A stretch of DNA of 64,000 nucleotides. It comes from Balneola sp. (GTDB lineage Bacteria > Bacteroidota > Rhodothermia > Balneolales > Balneolaceae). Shown here one piece after another: positions 9,679 through 18,169 of the stretch; the stretch's first letter is position 1; each line of letters opens with the position of its first letter. The translations under genes and the position numbers were made by a program. Under the pieces are notes generated by a model that worked only from the letters and a program-made list of their open reading frames with translations, was not told the origin of the DNA and did no database searches. Location of the stretch: NCBI GenBank assembly GCA_002696035.1, contig NZQV01000002.1, forward strand, positions 96,701 through 160,700. Reading direction: 5' to 3'.

Positions 9679-12174
9679 TTACTTGATCAACATCATTTTT
9701 TTGATGGAGCTAAAGTCGCCTGCTTCAATTCGGTAGAAATAAGTTCCACTACTCAGGTTTCTTGCATTGAAGTTCACGGTATAAGCTCCGGGAGCCTGAA
9801 CTTCGTTTACAAGGGTTGCTACTCTTCTACCCAGTACGTCAAATACTTGCAGCTGTACGTTAGAAACGTCGGCTACAGAATACTGAATAACCGTAGTTGG
9901 GTTGAAAGGGTTTGGATAGTTTTGCTCTAAGGCAAACTTCTCTGGCATTTCATCCAGTTCGTTAGAAACGGACAGACCTAAGTCTGCAGAAGTACGGGCA
10001 ATCAATTGCAGAGTACCGTTGTAACCACCCACAATTGCTGTCAGTGTGAAAGCCTCTTCAGGGATAGCTTCACCGATGTAATCAGACTCACCAAAGTTGG
10101 TTCGGAAGATTACTGTTTCACCTTCCAGAGAAGGATCAGTAATAGTGTAATCAGTGCTTCCTTCAAACGCACCTGTTTCTTCGAAGGTCACATTTTCGAC
10201 GGTTACCAACATTGATTCGTGCTGAGCAAGATCAATATCTGCAAGTGTAACTGATGCAGGTGTAACATCTGCTGTTGTAGCAGGTGCACCGGGATCAGAA
10301 AGAGGAAGAAGCTGAGAAATTCCACCAAAGCCGCCAAGCTCGCCGGAAACTTCAGTCATTACATCGCCAATAGCATAGCTTGATGCAATTACATCATCAG
10401 AGTCATCGATCAGAAGTCCACCGGACTCATCCATCAAATAGATCTGATTTCTTCCAGATTCAGGTCGTGCATATGTAACAACAGCACTTCCGGTGTATGT
10501 ATAAATATCACCTTGTGTACCTGTTCTGATCGTTGAAAGAGTAGCTGTTTCAGTTGCATCTACTTCAACATTGTAAGTACGCTCGTTGATCGGACTGTCA
10601 TCCATACCATCTGCAACTGCAATTGCTTTAATGGTAGTAGTACCTTGCAAAGTGATAGCACTTGAGTACTCATCTGAATCTGTTGTTGGATCACTTCCAT
10701 CAGTTGTGTAGTAGATAGTAGCGTTAGGAGTTGCAGTACTCAACTCTACATCCACCGTGTTAGAATATGTAGCACTTGCTGATGGTGAAAAAGCAACCGG
10801 AGCTACTTGGGTTTCACTTTCAATCTGGAAGCTACCTTCCTGACGGGCATTGGTAACAACGCCGTCTGGGGTTTCTGCTGTTGCAGTGATCATATAATCT
10901 ACAACGGTGAAATCTTCATATGAATCGAATGTAAAGGTGTATGTATCTCCACTACCAGTCATAGTAGCAGTAGTAGTGTCACCTGATTCTTCGGAATATG
11001 CATAAGAAGAATATTCGATCTCAACACTGTTCAGCGTGTAATCTTCTTCAGGAAGAAGTACATCGACACTCACTTGCACCTGATCATCAGAAGCTACACC
11101 TGAATCAGGAGTAACCGTAAACTGATCTAATAACGGAGCAAAACCCTGAACTACAAGGTCATTGGGAATACCGTCTGTAACTCTGTTTTCAGTGTCAGTT
11201 CCATCTTCGGTCCAGCGAATACCATCTTCCCATGGAGCAATTCGGAATGTTCTTTCTGTGCTATTAATATCGAAAGGCACAAACTCATAAGCATCCATTA
11301 CCAGGAATCCAGAAATATCAACCACAGAACCTGCTGCAGGTGGAGTATAAGGACCATCTAAAGATTCGTCTAAGCGACGGTAGTTATAGTCCAGACTCAA
11401 TACGGTATCAACAGTTCCACCGTCATCCTGAGTTAAGAAAGCATAAGTACCGCGATCATTTCTGTAACGAAGAGACGCATCACGCGTAGCTATTACGGTG
11501 TTTCCGTCAGAAACCAACATGTTTGGCCGGCCCTGATCTGCAATAAAGTTATCAAGAACTTCAACACCGGTAAATTTCACATAGCTGTTCACATAATCAG
11601 AATAATTTTCCTGTACCCAGCTGTGTAAATCGGTTCCTTCTACAGATTGGTTTACTTCTGTAAGGTCGATCTCCCATGGCTCAAGAAGTGGAGCAAGGTC
11701 TGCATACTCAGAGTTTAACTCAACATTTCCTAAGAAATCAGCAGATGAAGCATTAAACTGACCAGTTGAACCAAAGAAAGTAAGCTCACCAACAAGGCGA
11801 ACTACATCTCCGCGATCTAAACCTTCCAAAGTTGTTTGCTGTGCGCCTGCAACTACTAGTTGCATAGACATGCCTTCACGTCCTTCGTCAATTGCATTTA
11901 CGTCAGTTACAAATAAATGGATTCGTCCCGGTGCAGCACCAGACTCACCATCGTCAGCAGTAGCAAGACCTGAGTTTCTTGGGTAGGCCACTACCACGGC
12001 ATCAAAAGTCACTTCTTCGCCAACCAATGGGTGGTCAGCAAGATCAGCCTGACTTTCAGGCATCACATCGTAGGTATTTAACTCTCGTACCGTAACCTCT
12101 TGCTGAGCCATAGCCGACTCAACCGTAAGTAACGATACCAGCACAAATGATAATAGAAAGTATATATGTTTCAT
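9679..12174 (-). CDS. Large secreted protein with OB-fold-like, chitobiase-C-like and T9SS type A sorting domains
   Basis: An 831-residue secreted protein with a signal peptide to about residue 23 (ESAMAQ). Regions in order: an N-terminal OB-fold-like region (about 24-150); a second domain to about 340; a Ca-binding-like beta-sandwich (about 350-450); a chitobiase/hexosaminidase C-terminal-type domain (about 460-540, NATIYYTTDGSDPTTDSDEY); a DUF5689-like OB domain (about 545-740, YTYTGSAVVTYA and IYLMDESGGLLIDD); and a type A sorting domain (about 745-831, FALEQNYPNPFNPTTVIQYS to the terminal KKMMLIK). The tail predicts export by the type IX system and attachment to the cell surface. No catalytic motif is evident. 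It is 34 bases behind the first operon gene. Confidence 0.85.
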   Translation of the reverse strand: MKHIYFLLSFVLVSLLTVESAMAQQEVTVRELNTYDVMPESQADLADHPLVGEEVTFDAVVVAYPRNSGLATADDGESGAAPGRIHLFVTDVNAIDEGREGMSMQLVVAGAQQTTLEGLDRGDVVRLVGELTFFGSTGQFNASSADFLGNVELNSEYADLAPLLEPWEIDLTEVNQSVEGTDLHSWVQENYSDYVNSYVKFTGVEVLDNFIADQGRPNMLVSDGNTVIATRDASLRYRNDRGTYAFLTQDDGGTVDTVLSLDYNYRRLDESLDGPYTPPAAGSVVDISGFLVMDAYEFVPFDINSTERTFRIAPWEDGIRWTEDGTDTENRVTDGIPNDLVVQGFAPLLDQFTVTPDSGVASDDQVQVSVDVLLPEEDYTLNSVEIEYSSYAYSEESGDTTTATMTGSGDTYTFTFDSYEDFTVVDYMITATAETPDGVVTNARQEGSFQIESETQVAPVAFSPSASATYSNTVDVELSTATPNATIYYTTDGSDPTTDSDEYSSAITLQGTTTIKAIAVADGMDDSPINERTYNVEVDATETATLSTIRTGTQGDIYTYTGSAVVTYARPESGRNQIYLMDESGGLLIDDSDDVIASSYAIGDVMTEVSGELGGFGGISQLLPLSDPGAPATTADVTPASVTLADIDLAQHESMLVTVENVTFEETGAFEGSTDYTITDPSLEGETVIFRTNFGESDYIGEAIPEEAFTLTAIVGGYNGTLQLIARTSADLGLSVSNELDEMPEKFALEQNYPNPFNPTTVIQYSVADVSNVQLQVFDVLGRRVATLVNEVQAPGAYTVNFNARNLSSGTYFYRIEAGDFSSIKKMMLIK

Positions 12175-12208
12175 AAGTATTTGTTTTGGTTTTGGTTAAT
12201 GAAGCAGA

Positions 12209-14287
12209 TTATTTAATTACAGCAAATTTACCCTGCTGTACCTCTCCTGTGTCTTTGTCCCGCACTGTAAACAAATACAGGCCGGTTGTTAAATTCTGAT
12301 TGGCCGCGCTGAGCAGGTCCCAAGCATGTTCGCCACCGGGCATAATTCGGTTATCGCTGCTAAAATCGTTGAACCAGCGGGACTCCCCATTATAGGTTGC
12401 GGCATCGTGATCCAAAGTTGCCACGATCTCGCCAGCCAGGGTGTACACACGCACTTCTGCCCTTGCGGGGAGGTTGAAGAACATCAATTTTCGGGTATAG
12501 GGTGTGTTCCCATCCCAGGCCGCATTGACCCGATATGGATTTGGGTATACTCCCACCTGATATTCTTCCTCATCACTTGCAAAATTGTCATTCGTCGGTG
12601 TTCCAGGGAACACACGAACAGCATTTGCATTCACACTTGTCTCTAAAGGCGGAGTCCGGTCATCTCCCTGATCAAATGCAGACACGGAAAACAAATACTG
12701 CCATCCGCTCAACATGCCTGAAACTTCATATCGGTAATTATATTCTGTCTCGTCTCCGGGAAATGTAGCCGGCTCATCTAATCTGATCTCATCAAAACCG
12801 GTTTCAAATCCGGTATCATCCCCTCGTACATCCCACTCCCGAAGTACTTTTGCGCTGGACCCGATGGAACCCTCCAGGTCATCACCCAACTGAGTTCGGT
12901 ATAATTTATAGCCGGCAAAATCTTCTTCTTCAGTAACCGGATCTACAGAATCCTCGGAACGGTCATCCCAGTAAATAACAGCCGCACCTTCTTCCAGCTC
13001 AACGCGCATATTTGGTGTCAGCGGGGGCTCCGGAACTAAGAACCGGGTTCTGGAACCGTCTTCATTTTCCTGACCGTCGAACAACCGATAGGCCCAACCA
13101 ATATTCTCCACCAGGTTGGCTCTTGATTCAACATTATCCAACTGGTCAGCATCACTAACCTGGGCCGGCACTAAGCTTTGATAAGGCTCTGGCATCAACG
13201 CAGCCACAAAAGAAACATACACCGTCACCGTTTCGCCAGCTTCAATTTCGGGAAACGGACCAATGGTATTGAGCTGAATAAAGTTACCTGCAGAATTAGC
13301 TCCATCCTCCCTCAAACGTTCTCTGTTTTGCTCAAGTGGCCATTCAGAAGACATACGCGTATAGCGTTCAAGATCATCACTTGGTCGAGAAAACTCACCG
13401 GCTCCACTGCCAAACAACCAGAAATCAGGCCTTACATCAGGAACGGGAAGTCCTGCTTCCTGCACTTCCTCTGCTCTTCTGGGGTGAAATTCAACGTCGC
13501 GATATTCTGATCCAAGGATCACACTGGCTGAATAGGTGTTCTGCTTTTCGTCTGCAGAACCACGATCAAATACGTAAAGCGTACTCAAGCTATCGATCCA
13601 GCCCATCCCCCCTTTGTTGAAAAAGTTGGAACCACCCTCAAGTGTGGTATTTACATTTCGCACCACCATATCAGAATACATACTGAAGTAAAAGTCACGC
13701 CACGTAGAATTACTGTTATTGGTGATCTCATATTTAATAATGGTCAGCGCCTCAGCAAAACCGAAGTTCCAGTTGTAACTCTCCATTTGTATATCGGCAA
13801 AAAGCGGATTGTCGTGTCCGGCAATAGGTACATTCCCAACAGACGTATTTCGGTCCGTAAATTCTGCGATCAGGTCTTCGTGACTTACAGCCACAGGTGA
13901 GAAATTTTCAGATGTATTTAAAGAAGAGCGAACATTAAAAGGAAGGCCATCATTGGTAAACTCAAAACCGGCAGCACCTGTCTGATATCCAGCCGCATTG
14001 GTAACGGCAGAACTCGAAACCCGAACCTGTCCATCTACCCGGGCACCCAGCCAAATACCGGCCTCAAAGAGATGCTCGTTCCCGGAATCTTTGGGATATT
14101 CCAGACTCGGAATACCAGTTGGAACACTGCTGATATTGGGATTCCCGATGGTACCAACATTGGTAAAGGAGACTCCCAGATTGCTTACAGTTACTTGTTT
14201 ACGTTCAAAAACTTGTTGTGCATTCAGATTTGCCGCAAAAAAAACAACAAATAGCGAGATAGCTAAACCTGCTCGAATAATTCTCAT
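12209..14287 (-). CDS. Large secreted protein with type IX-like C-terminal domain, first gene of the envelope operon
   Basis: A 692-residue protein with a signal peptide ending near NLNAQQ (residue 24). The middle part (residues about 60-330) is beta-rich and lacks a recognised catalytic motif; it carries segments such as EAGIWLGARVDGQVRVSSSA and IIKYEITNNSNSTWRDFYFS, common in large extracellular proteins of this lineage. Residues about 430-560 look Fn3-like (DFAGYKLYRTQLGD). The C-terminus (about 600-692) has VGVYPNPYRVN, VYTLAGEIVATLD and TGLYLFTVRDKDTGE, a FlgD/T9SS-like sorting domain ending in KFAVIK. A TATCTTTG promoter element lies 32-39 bases before the start, so transcription of the operon probably begins here. 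Confidence 0.78.
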   Translation of the reverse strand: MRIIRAGLAISLFVVFFAANLNAQQVFERKQVTVSNLGVSFTNVGTIGNPNISSVPTGIPSLEYPKDSGNEHLFEAGIWLGARVDGQVRVSSSAVTNAAGYQTGAAGFEFTNDGLPFNVRSSLNTSENFSPVAVSHEDLIAEFTDRNTSVGNVPIAGHDNPLFADIQMESYNWNFGFAEALTIIKYEITNNSNSTWRDFYFSMYSDMVVRNVNTTLEGGSNFFNKGGMGWIDSLSTLYVFDRGSADEKQNTYSASVILGSEYRDVEFHPRRAEEVQEAGLPVPDVRPDFWLFGSGAGEFSRPSDDLERYTRMSSEWPLEQNRERLREDGANSAGNFIQLNTIGPFPEIEAGETVTVYVSFVAALMPEPYQSLVPAQVSDADQLDNVESRANLVENIGWAYRLFDGQENEDGSRTRFLVPEPPLTPNMRVELEEGAAVIYWDDRSEDSVDPVTEEEDFAGYKLYRTQLGDDLEGSIGSSAKVLREWDVRGDDTGFETGFDEIRLDEPATFPGDETEYNYRYEVSGMLSGWQYLFSVSAFDQGDDRTPPLETSVNANAVRVFPGTPTNDNFASDEEEYQVGVYPNPYRVNAAWDGNTPYTRKLMFFNLPARAEVRVYTLAGEIVATLDHDAATYNGESRWFNDFSSDNRIMPGGEHAWDLLSAANQNLTTGLYLFTVRDKDTGEVQQGKFAVIK

Positions 14288-14318
14288 ATAAACTACTAAC
14301 GGGGTTTAATGGGGCCGA

Positions 14319-14326
14319 CAAAGATA
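14319..14326 (-). promoter_or_regulatory. Candidate -7 element (TATCTTTG) of the envelope operon promoter
   Basis: TATCTTTG fits the Bacteroidota -7 consensus TAnnTTTG and lies 32-39 bases upstream of the first operon gene on its strand. No clean -33 TTG is visible at the expected spacing, so the promoter call is tentative. Confidence 0.5.
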
Positions 14327-14375
14327 GTAATTCTTAAGCTGAACTTTTGAAGATAGTACACCATTTAACACTATC

Positions 14376-15095
14376 TTAATCTGACTCTCCACTCATAAAC
14401 GTTTTATAAAAATGTGCTAATACCTCTTGGCTTATATCCATATAAAAGAGGACTACTATAATAGCAAAAATCAGCTGCAATCTGAAGACTCCAAATCGTT
14501 GATATTTCCTAGCCGAGGTAACAACCTGCTTTTTCATTACACAAAATTGTGCGTGCTTCTTCAGGCGGGTTACCACTTCCTGATCTTCCATCACCAACAA
14601 TTTTTCATCGAAACCGCCAGCTTTATGGAAAAGCGCTTTTTCCACAAATAAACTCTGATCGCCAAAACGAAAAGCATCCCAGTCTAAACGGGTAAACCAA
14701 CAATATATTTTTAACACCGGATGGGAATCATCAAAACTTAAGCGGTAGCATCCACACTTATATCCGTGTTCAATTTTCCGGCGTATATCCTGCATGAATG
14801 TAGCGGGCGGATACGTATCGGCATGCAGAAAATATAGTACCTTTCCCTCCGCAACTTCTGCTCCATAATTCATTTGATTAGCGCGACCTTTTTTGGGTGA
14901 GCATACTACACGAGCCCCTTCACGTTCAGCCACTTTTATCGTTTGATCGGAACTACCTCCATCCACCACTATAATTTCCTGTTCATAACCATCTGCATGT
15001 GCTGATAGATAGGAAACCAATGCGCCGATCTGCTTCTCTTCATTATAGGCAGGAATAACAATGCTGATCAAAATTTCTCCTTTACTCTTTCCCAA
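14376..15095 (-). CDS. Glycosyltransferase family 2, arsenosugar-cluster type (TIGR04283-like)
   Basis: A 239-residue GT-A-fold glycosyltransferase. The start ISIVIPAYNEEKQIGALVSY, then IIVVDGGSSDQT, the metal-binding-type FLHADTYPP, and GGFDEKLLVMEDQE match the family first called rSAM/selenodomain-associated transferase 2. In this context the family is thought to work in arsenosugar synthesis. A C-terminal hydrophobic segment (LQLIFAIIVVLFYMDI) suggests membrane association. Its first 28 bases overlap the end of the upstream transferase gene, implying coupling. It is the last gene of the cluster and converges on nothing; the envelope operon promoter follows. Substrate assignment rests on gene neighbourhood. 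Confidence 0.85.
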   Translation of the reverse strand: MGKSKGEILISIVIPAYNEEKQIGALVSYLSAHADGYEQEIIVVDGGSSDQTIKVAEREGARVVCSPKKGRANQMNYGAEVAEGKVLYFLHADTYPPATFMQDIRRKIEHGYKCGCYRLSFDDSHPVLKIYCWFTRLDWDAFRFGDQSLFVEKALFHKAGGFDEKLLVMEDQEVVTRLKKHAQFCVMKKQVVTSARKYQRFGVFRLQLIFAIIVVLFYMDISQEVLAHFYKTFMSGESD

Positions 15096-15667
15096 TCCTC
15101 AATAGTATCCACGTCATTCAGTTTTTCCAGCTGATGAACTGGTCTCCCTGCTTCCTTCATCTTAGCAAGTGTTTTCTCCAATACCGATCCAGTACTCCAT
15201 TCAATATCCCCGAATATCTCCGGATGAAAATTCTTCATTCCCAACAGGTAATACCCGCCGTCTTCGGCCGGACCCACTACAAACTCAGCATCATCCAAAG
15301 CCTCAAACGCCTGTCCCATAATTGCAGATGTCAGCTCACCACAATCACTCCCAATGATCACTGCCTTTTGGGCACCATCCTCAAACGATAATTGAAACGC
15401 GTTACTCATTCTTTGTCCCAGATCTTCACCCATCTGCACTTTTTTATTGAAGTTGCCGTCGCTCCATAAATCGTTTTCCGGAATGAACCGCGAGTACCAC
15501 ACTTCCTTTTTGGCTTTCAGGGGTGATGTTATGTTCGCCGTGTAAGCCAGCAGTTTACGGTACACCTCCAGTGCTATATCATCTCCCACAGATTTCGCGA
15601 GTCGGGTCTTAACCTTCCCGGCCTCTTCGTTCTTCACAAATATTATGAGCGTGTTTTGTTGATTCAT
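15068..15667 (-). CDS. DUF2064/TIGR04282-like nucleotidyl- or glycosyltransferase of the arsenosugar cluster
   Basis: A 199-residue protein of the family first described as rSAM/selenodomain-associated transferase 1. Key segments are IIFVKNEEAGKVKTRLAKSV (a phosphate-binding start like that of nucleotidyltransferases), MGEDLGQRM, VIIGSDCGELT and VGPAEDGGYYLLG. The C-terminus (LNDVDTIEDW) is also typical. It overlaps the next transferase gene by 28 bases. Between it and arsS lie about 277 bases with a strong inverted repeat, so the two may no longer share a single transcript. The enzyme is cytoplasmic; its precise donor and acceptor are not visible from the sequence. Confidence 0.85.
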   Translation of the reverse strand: MNQQNTLIIFVKNEEAGKVKTRLAKSVGDDIALEVYRKLLAYTANITSPLKAKKEVWYSRFIPENDLWSDGNFNKKVQMGEDLGQRMSNAFQLSFEDGAQKAVIIGSDCGELTSAIMGQAFEALDDAEFVVGPAEDGGYYLLGMKNFHPEIFGDIEWSTGSVLEKTLAKMKEAGRPVHQLEKLNDVDTIEDWERVKEKF

Positions 15668-15733
15668 AGAAACTGTTTTAACTGCTTAACATGAATTCGA
15701 TAGTAATTACTCAGAATTAAGAAACTAGCTATT

Positions 15734-15830
15734 CCGTCATTCCCGCGAAGACGGGAATCCAGATATAGCCATCGGACATATAGTGAAAATTGTCTAAACT
15801 ACTAGATCCCCGTCTGCACGGGGATGACGG
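15734..15830. repeat. Composite inverted repeat, CCCGTCTTCGCGGG family
   Basis: Two inverted arms, each itself a small hairpin (CATTCCCGCGAAGACGGG and CCCCGTCTGCACGGGGATG), face each other over about 45 bases, so the whole can fold into one long hairpin. Related copies lie at 35712-35812 and 52908-53014. It sits between arsS and the two transferases. Confidence 0.75.
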
Positions 15831-15944
15831 TTTGTGGTCAAAAATTTTACCTCTTGGCAAATTTATCTAACAAGCCTTACCCAACAAAAACGGCTCAGCG
15901 AGCCGTTCTACATACTTCAATATTCGATGTTCTTTGTTGTATGT

Positions 15945-16991
15945 TCACACAGTTGCACCTCCACAGCTGCTGCCCGCGCCGGCGGTACACCCAAAACAAT
16001 GCTGATCGATCTTGATCTCCCGGTCATTCAGCGAAGCCAGGTCAAAGTCTTGTATATGCTGAGAAGTATTTTCATCAGTCTCCATTTCCAGCATCTGATT
16101 GAAATCACAATCAAAAAGGCGGCCATCCCAGCCAATCGAAATGGTATTCCGGCACATTACGCCCTGAGCCGCACCAGGATTAAAAGAGGTGATCAGCTTT
16201 TCCATGTAGTCTTCCAGGTTTCCGCTCATCAGCAGAAATTTCAGAAACCGGGAGATCGGCAGGTTGGTGATCGTAAACAGGTCATTGAATTCGATTCCAT
16301 GTTTACGACCCAGTTCCCGCTTAAATTGCTGCTTCAGTTGTTCCTGATCGCCGGGCAAAAAAGCACCCACTGGATTGTATACAAGATTCAGTATCAAGCC
16401 GGAGTCTTCTTTGCCATACCCAAGCTCATTCAATCGTTTCAAGGCAGTAATAGATTTATCATAAGTCCCCTCACCGCGCTGTTTATCCGTTCTGAATTTA
16501 CTATAAAATGGCAGTGAGCATGTCACCTCAACCCCATGCTCTTTAAAAAACTCAGGCAGGTCGCTGAATTTATTCGTCGTCAAAATAGTGAGATTGGAAC
16601 GCACAATGACGTGCTTGCCCAGCTTCGAGACTTCCTCCACAAACCATCGAAAGTGAGGGTTCATTTCAGGAGCCCCGCCAGTCAGATCTACGGTATGGAT
16701 CTCCGTCCCGCGTAGAGCGTCCAGGCAATACTCAAATGTTTCTTTGGTCATGATCTCCTGCCGATCGGGACCGGCATCCACATGACAATGTTTGCAGGTC
16801 ATGTTACACATGTAGCCCACGTTCATCTGAAAAATTTCAATTCCTGTAGGCTTAAGCGGATACAGGTCGATCTCTTTTAGCTTTTCTCCGAACTTCGGGA
16901 GTTTTTCAATGGTGGGATTATGCGAATTAATGATATCGAGCTGCACTTCCGGTTTGGAGAGGGCATGTGCTTCGGCTTGCAAACTTTTCAT
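15945..16991 (-). CDS. arsS: Arsenosugar biosynthesis radical SAM protein ArsS
   Basis: A 348-residue radical SAM enzyme. CNMTCKHCHVD is the CxxxCxxC motif that binds the 4Fe-4S cluster and SAM, followed by DLTGGAPEMNP. The Cys-rich C-terminus ends in HCFGCTAGAGSSCGGATV, the signature of the rSAM/selenodomain (TIGR04167-like) family. ArsS is known to place the 5'-deoxyadenosyl group on methylated arsenic in arsenosugar synthesis. The frame is open from 17024, but I start at the ATG at 16991: the first 11 extra residues overlap a strong hairpin (17006-17033) and do not look like the family. The CMD gene lies upstream and the transferases downstream. No arsM-type methyltransferase is visible in this window. 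Confidence 0.9.
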   Translation of the reverse strand: MKSLQAEAHALSKPEVQLDIINSHNPTIEKLPKFGEKLKEIDLYPLKPTGIEIFQMNVGYMCNMTCKHCHVDAGPDRQEIMTKETFEYCLDALRGTEIHTVDLTGGAPEMNPHFRWFVEEVSKLGKHVIVRSNLTILTTNKFSDLPEFFKEHGVEVTCSLPFYSKFRTDKQRGEGTYDKSITALKRLNELGYGKEDSGLILNLVYNPVGAFLPGDQEQLKQQFKRELGRKHGIEFNDLFTITNLPISRFLKFLLMSGNLEDYMEKLITSFNPGAAQGVMCRNTISIGWDGRLFDCDFNQMLEMETDENTSQHIQDFDLASLNDREIKIDQHCFGCTAGAGSSCGGATV

Positions 16992-17005
16992 AATAATATT
17001 GGTTG

Positions 17006-17033
17006 ACCGGGCTGTGGTTAACACCAGCCCGGT
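17006..17033. promoter_or_regulatory. Hairpin between the CMD gene and arsS
   Basis: Perfect 9-base arms ACCGGGCTG and CAGCCCGGT enclose an AT-rich loop containing GTTAAC. No T-run follows on the minus strand, so it is not a standard terminator. It sits 15 bases before the arsS start and could be an attenuator, an mRNA-processing site or an operator. Confidence 0.5.
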
Positions 17034-17083
17034 TACTTAGAATTCAAAAAATACTTTTCTCTTATTTAACTACAGACCTGACT

Positions 17084-17419
17084 TCACATCGACAGATCCT
17101 TTACTTTATTCATCATTTGCACGCCATGAACTAACGAGGACCCCCCGCGAATAGCTGCAGCCACATGTACGGCCTCCATCATCTGCTCTTCACTTACGCC
17201 ATTTTCCAGGCTTTCTGTGGTATAAGCATCAATACAATAAGGGCACTGAACGGTATGAGATACTGCCAGCGCTATCAGGGCTTTTTCTCTTTTTGTGAGT
17301 GCGCCTTCTTCAAAAACCTCTCCATAGTAATCAAAGAATTTTTTGCCCAGGTTTTCCTGAAATTCTGTAATGTCGCCAAACTTTTTAAGGTCTTTCGGAT
17401 TATAATATGAATCTTCCAT
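17084..17419 (-). CDS. Carboxymuconolactone decarboxylase-family, arsenosugar-associated peroxidase-like protein
   Basis: A 111-residue all-alpha protein of the AhpD/CMD family. The redox motif CPYC stands in SHTVQCPYCIDAYT, and EAVHVAAAIRGGSSLVHG carries the usual family histidine. Members next to ArsS are annotated in other genomes as arsenosugar biosynthesis-associated peroxidase-like proteins. It is the first gene of the cluster, about 90 bases ahead of arsS, so it is probably transcribed with it. A role in handling thiol or peroxide chemistry around arsenic is inferred from this context only. Confidence 0.87.
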   Translation of the reverse strand: MEDSYYNPKDLKKFGDITEFQENLGKKFFDYYGEVFEEGALTKREKALIALAVSHTVQCPYCIDAYTTESLENGVSEEQMMEAVHVAAAIRGGSSLVHGVQMMNKVKDLSM

Positions 17420-17618
17420 AGTCTATTTTATTAATAATTTAAGTGGTCACTAACTAGTTTTAGTATCGGCGGTATCTTTTACTGATGCCTTCAATAATTA
17501 CATTGTGCGCTTTTGGAACGGTAATATGTTAAGAACTCCATTTTTTTCGAAAAAAATGAAACATTTTCAGCTTAATTACTCTTTATACTAACATAACCGT
17601 TAACAAATTCTTATTTAT

Positions 17619-18098
17619 ATGAACTTATCGAAACTTTTTTTAATGATATCTGTAATTGCAGGCTTTTTATTGCTCACCCCTGATACCGCCAAGGCTCAGG
17701 TTAATGGACAAGGGGGCGATGTTGGCCTTGGTGTCATGCTTGGTGAACCCACCGGTATTTCTGCCAAGATCTGGAATAACGAACGTTCTGCTTTTGCCCT
17801 TGGTGCCGCTTGGTCTTTTGGCCGGTATGATGCTATTCATTTACATGGAGATTACATCCTTCACAGCTGGTTCAGCGAAGTAGAGCAAGGCAGTCTGGCT
17901 TTTTACTACGGCATTGGTGCTCGTCTGGCTTTAGGCGATCCTGACACTCATATTGGTGTACGTGTACCATTAGGACTTAATTATATCGTTCCCGATTCTC
18001 AGATCGGTTTATTTGTAGAGGCGGTTCCCGTCCTGGATCTTACCCCAAGCACCGACTTTGACGGAAATGGTGCTTTAGGAATCAGGTATTATTTCTAA
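17619..18098 (+). CDS. Small outer-membrane beta-barrel protein
   Basis: A 159-residue protein with a signal peptide (ISVIAGFLLLTPDTAKAQ). The mature part is alternating and glycine-rich, as in small eight-strand barrels (LGVMLGEPTGISAKIWNNE; LAFYYGIGARLALGD), and ends in GIRYYF with a terminal Phe, the usual barrel-insertion signal. The GxGLGVMLGEPTG stretch recalls the BAPKO_0422/DUF3996 barrel family, but I cannot confirm that. It stands alone on the plus strand and has a strong terminator 22 bases downstream. Function unknown. Confidence 0.75.
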   Translation: MNLSKLFLMISVIAGFLLLTPDTAKAQVNGQGGDVGLGVMLGEPTGISAKIWNNERSAFALGAAWSFGRYDAIHLHGDYILHSWFSEVEQGSLAFYYGIGARLALGDPDTHIGVRVPLGLNYIVPDSQIGLFVEAVPVLDLTPSTDFDGNGALGIRYYF

Positions 18099-18120
18099 CA
18101 GCAAAGACAAGCTTAAGATA

Positions 18121-18151
18121 AAAAGCCGTGAGCCTGTTGCTTGCGGCTTTT
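18121..18151. terminator. Bidirectional intrinsic terminator
   Basis: Arms AAAAGCCGTGAGC and GCTTGCGGCTTTT form a 13-pair stem (two G-U pairs) with a CTGTT loop. The A- and T-runs at the stem base allow use in both directions, between the plus-strand barrel gene and the minus-strand MBL hydrolase gene. Confidence 0.85.
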
Positions 18152-18169
18152 CTATTCAACAAAGGTTTT

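Noticed and set aside
15834..16517. 227-codon plus-strand open frame
   Set aside because: Antisense to arsS, whose motifs are unambiguous on the minus strand.
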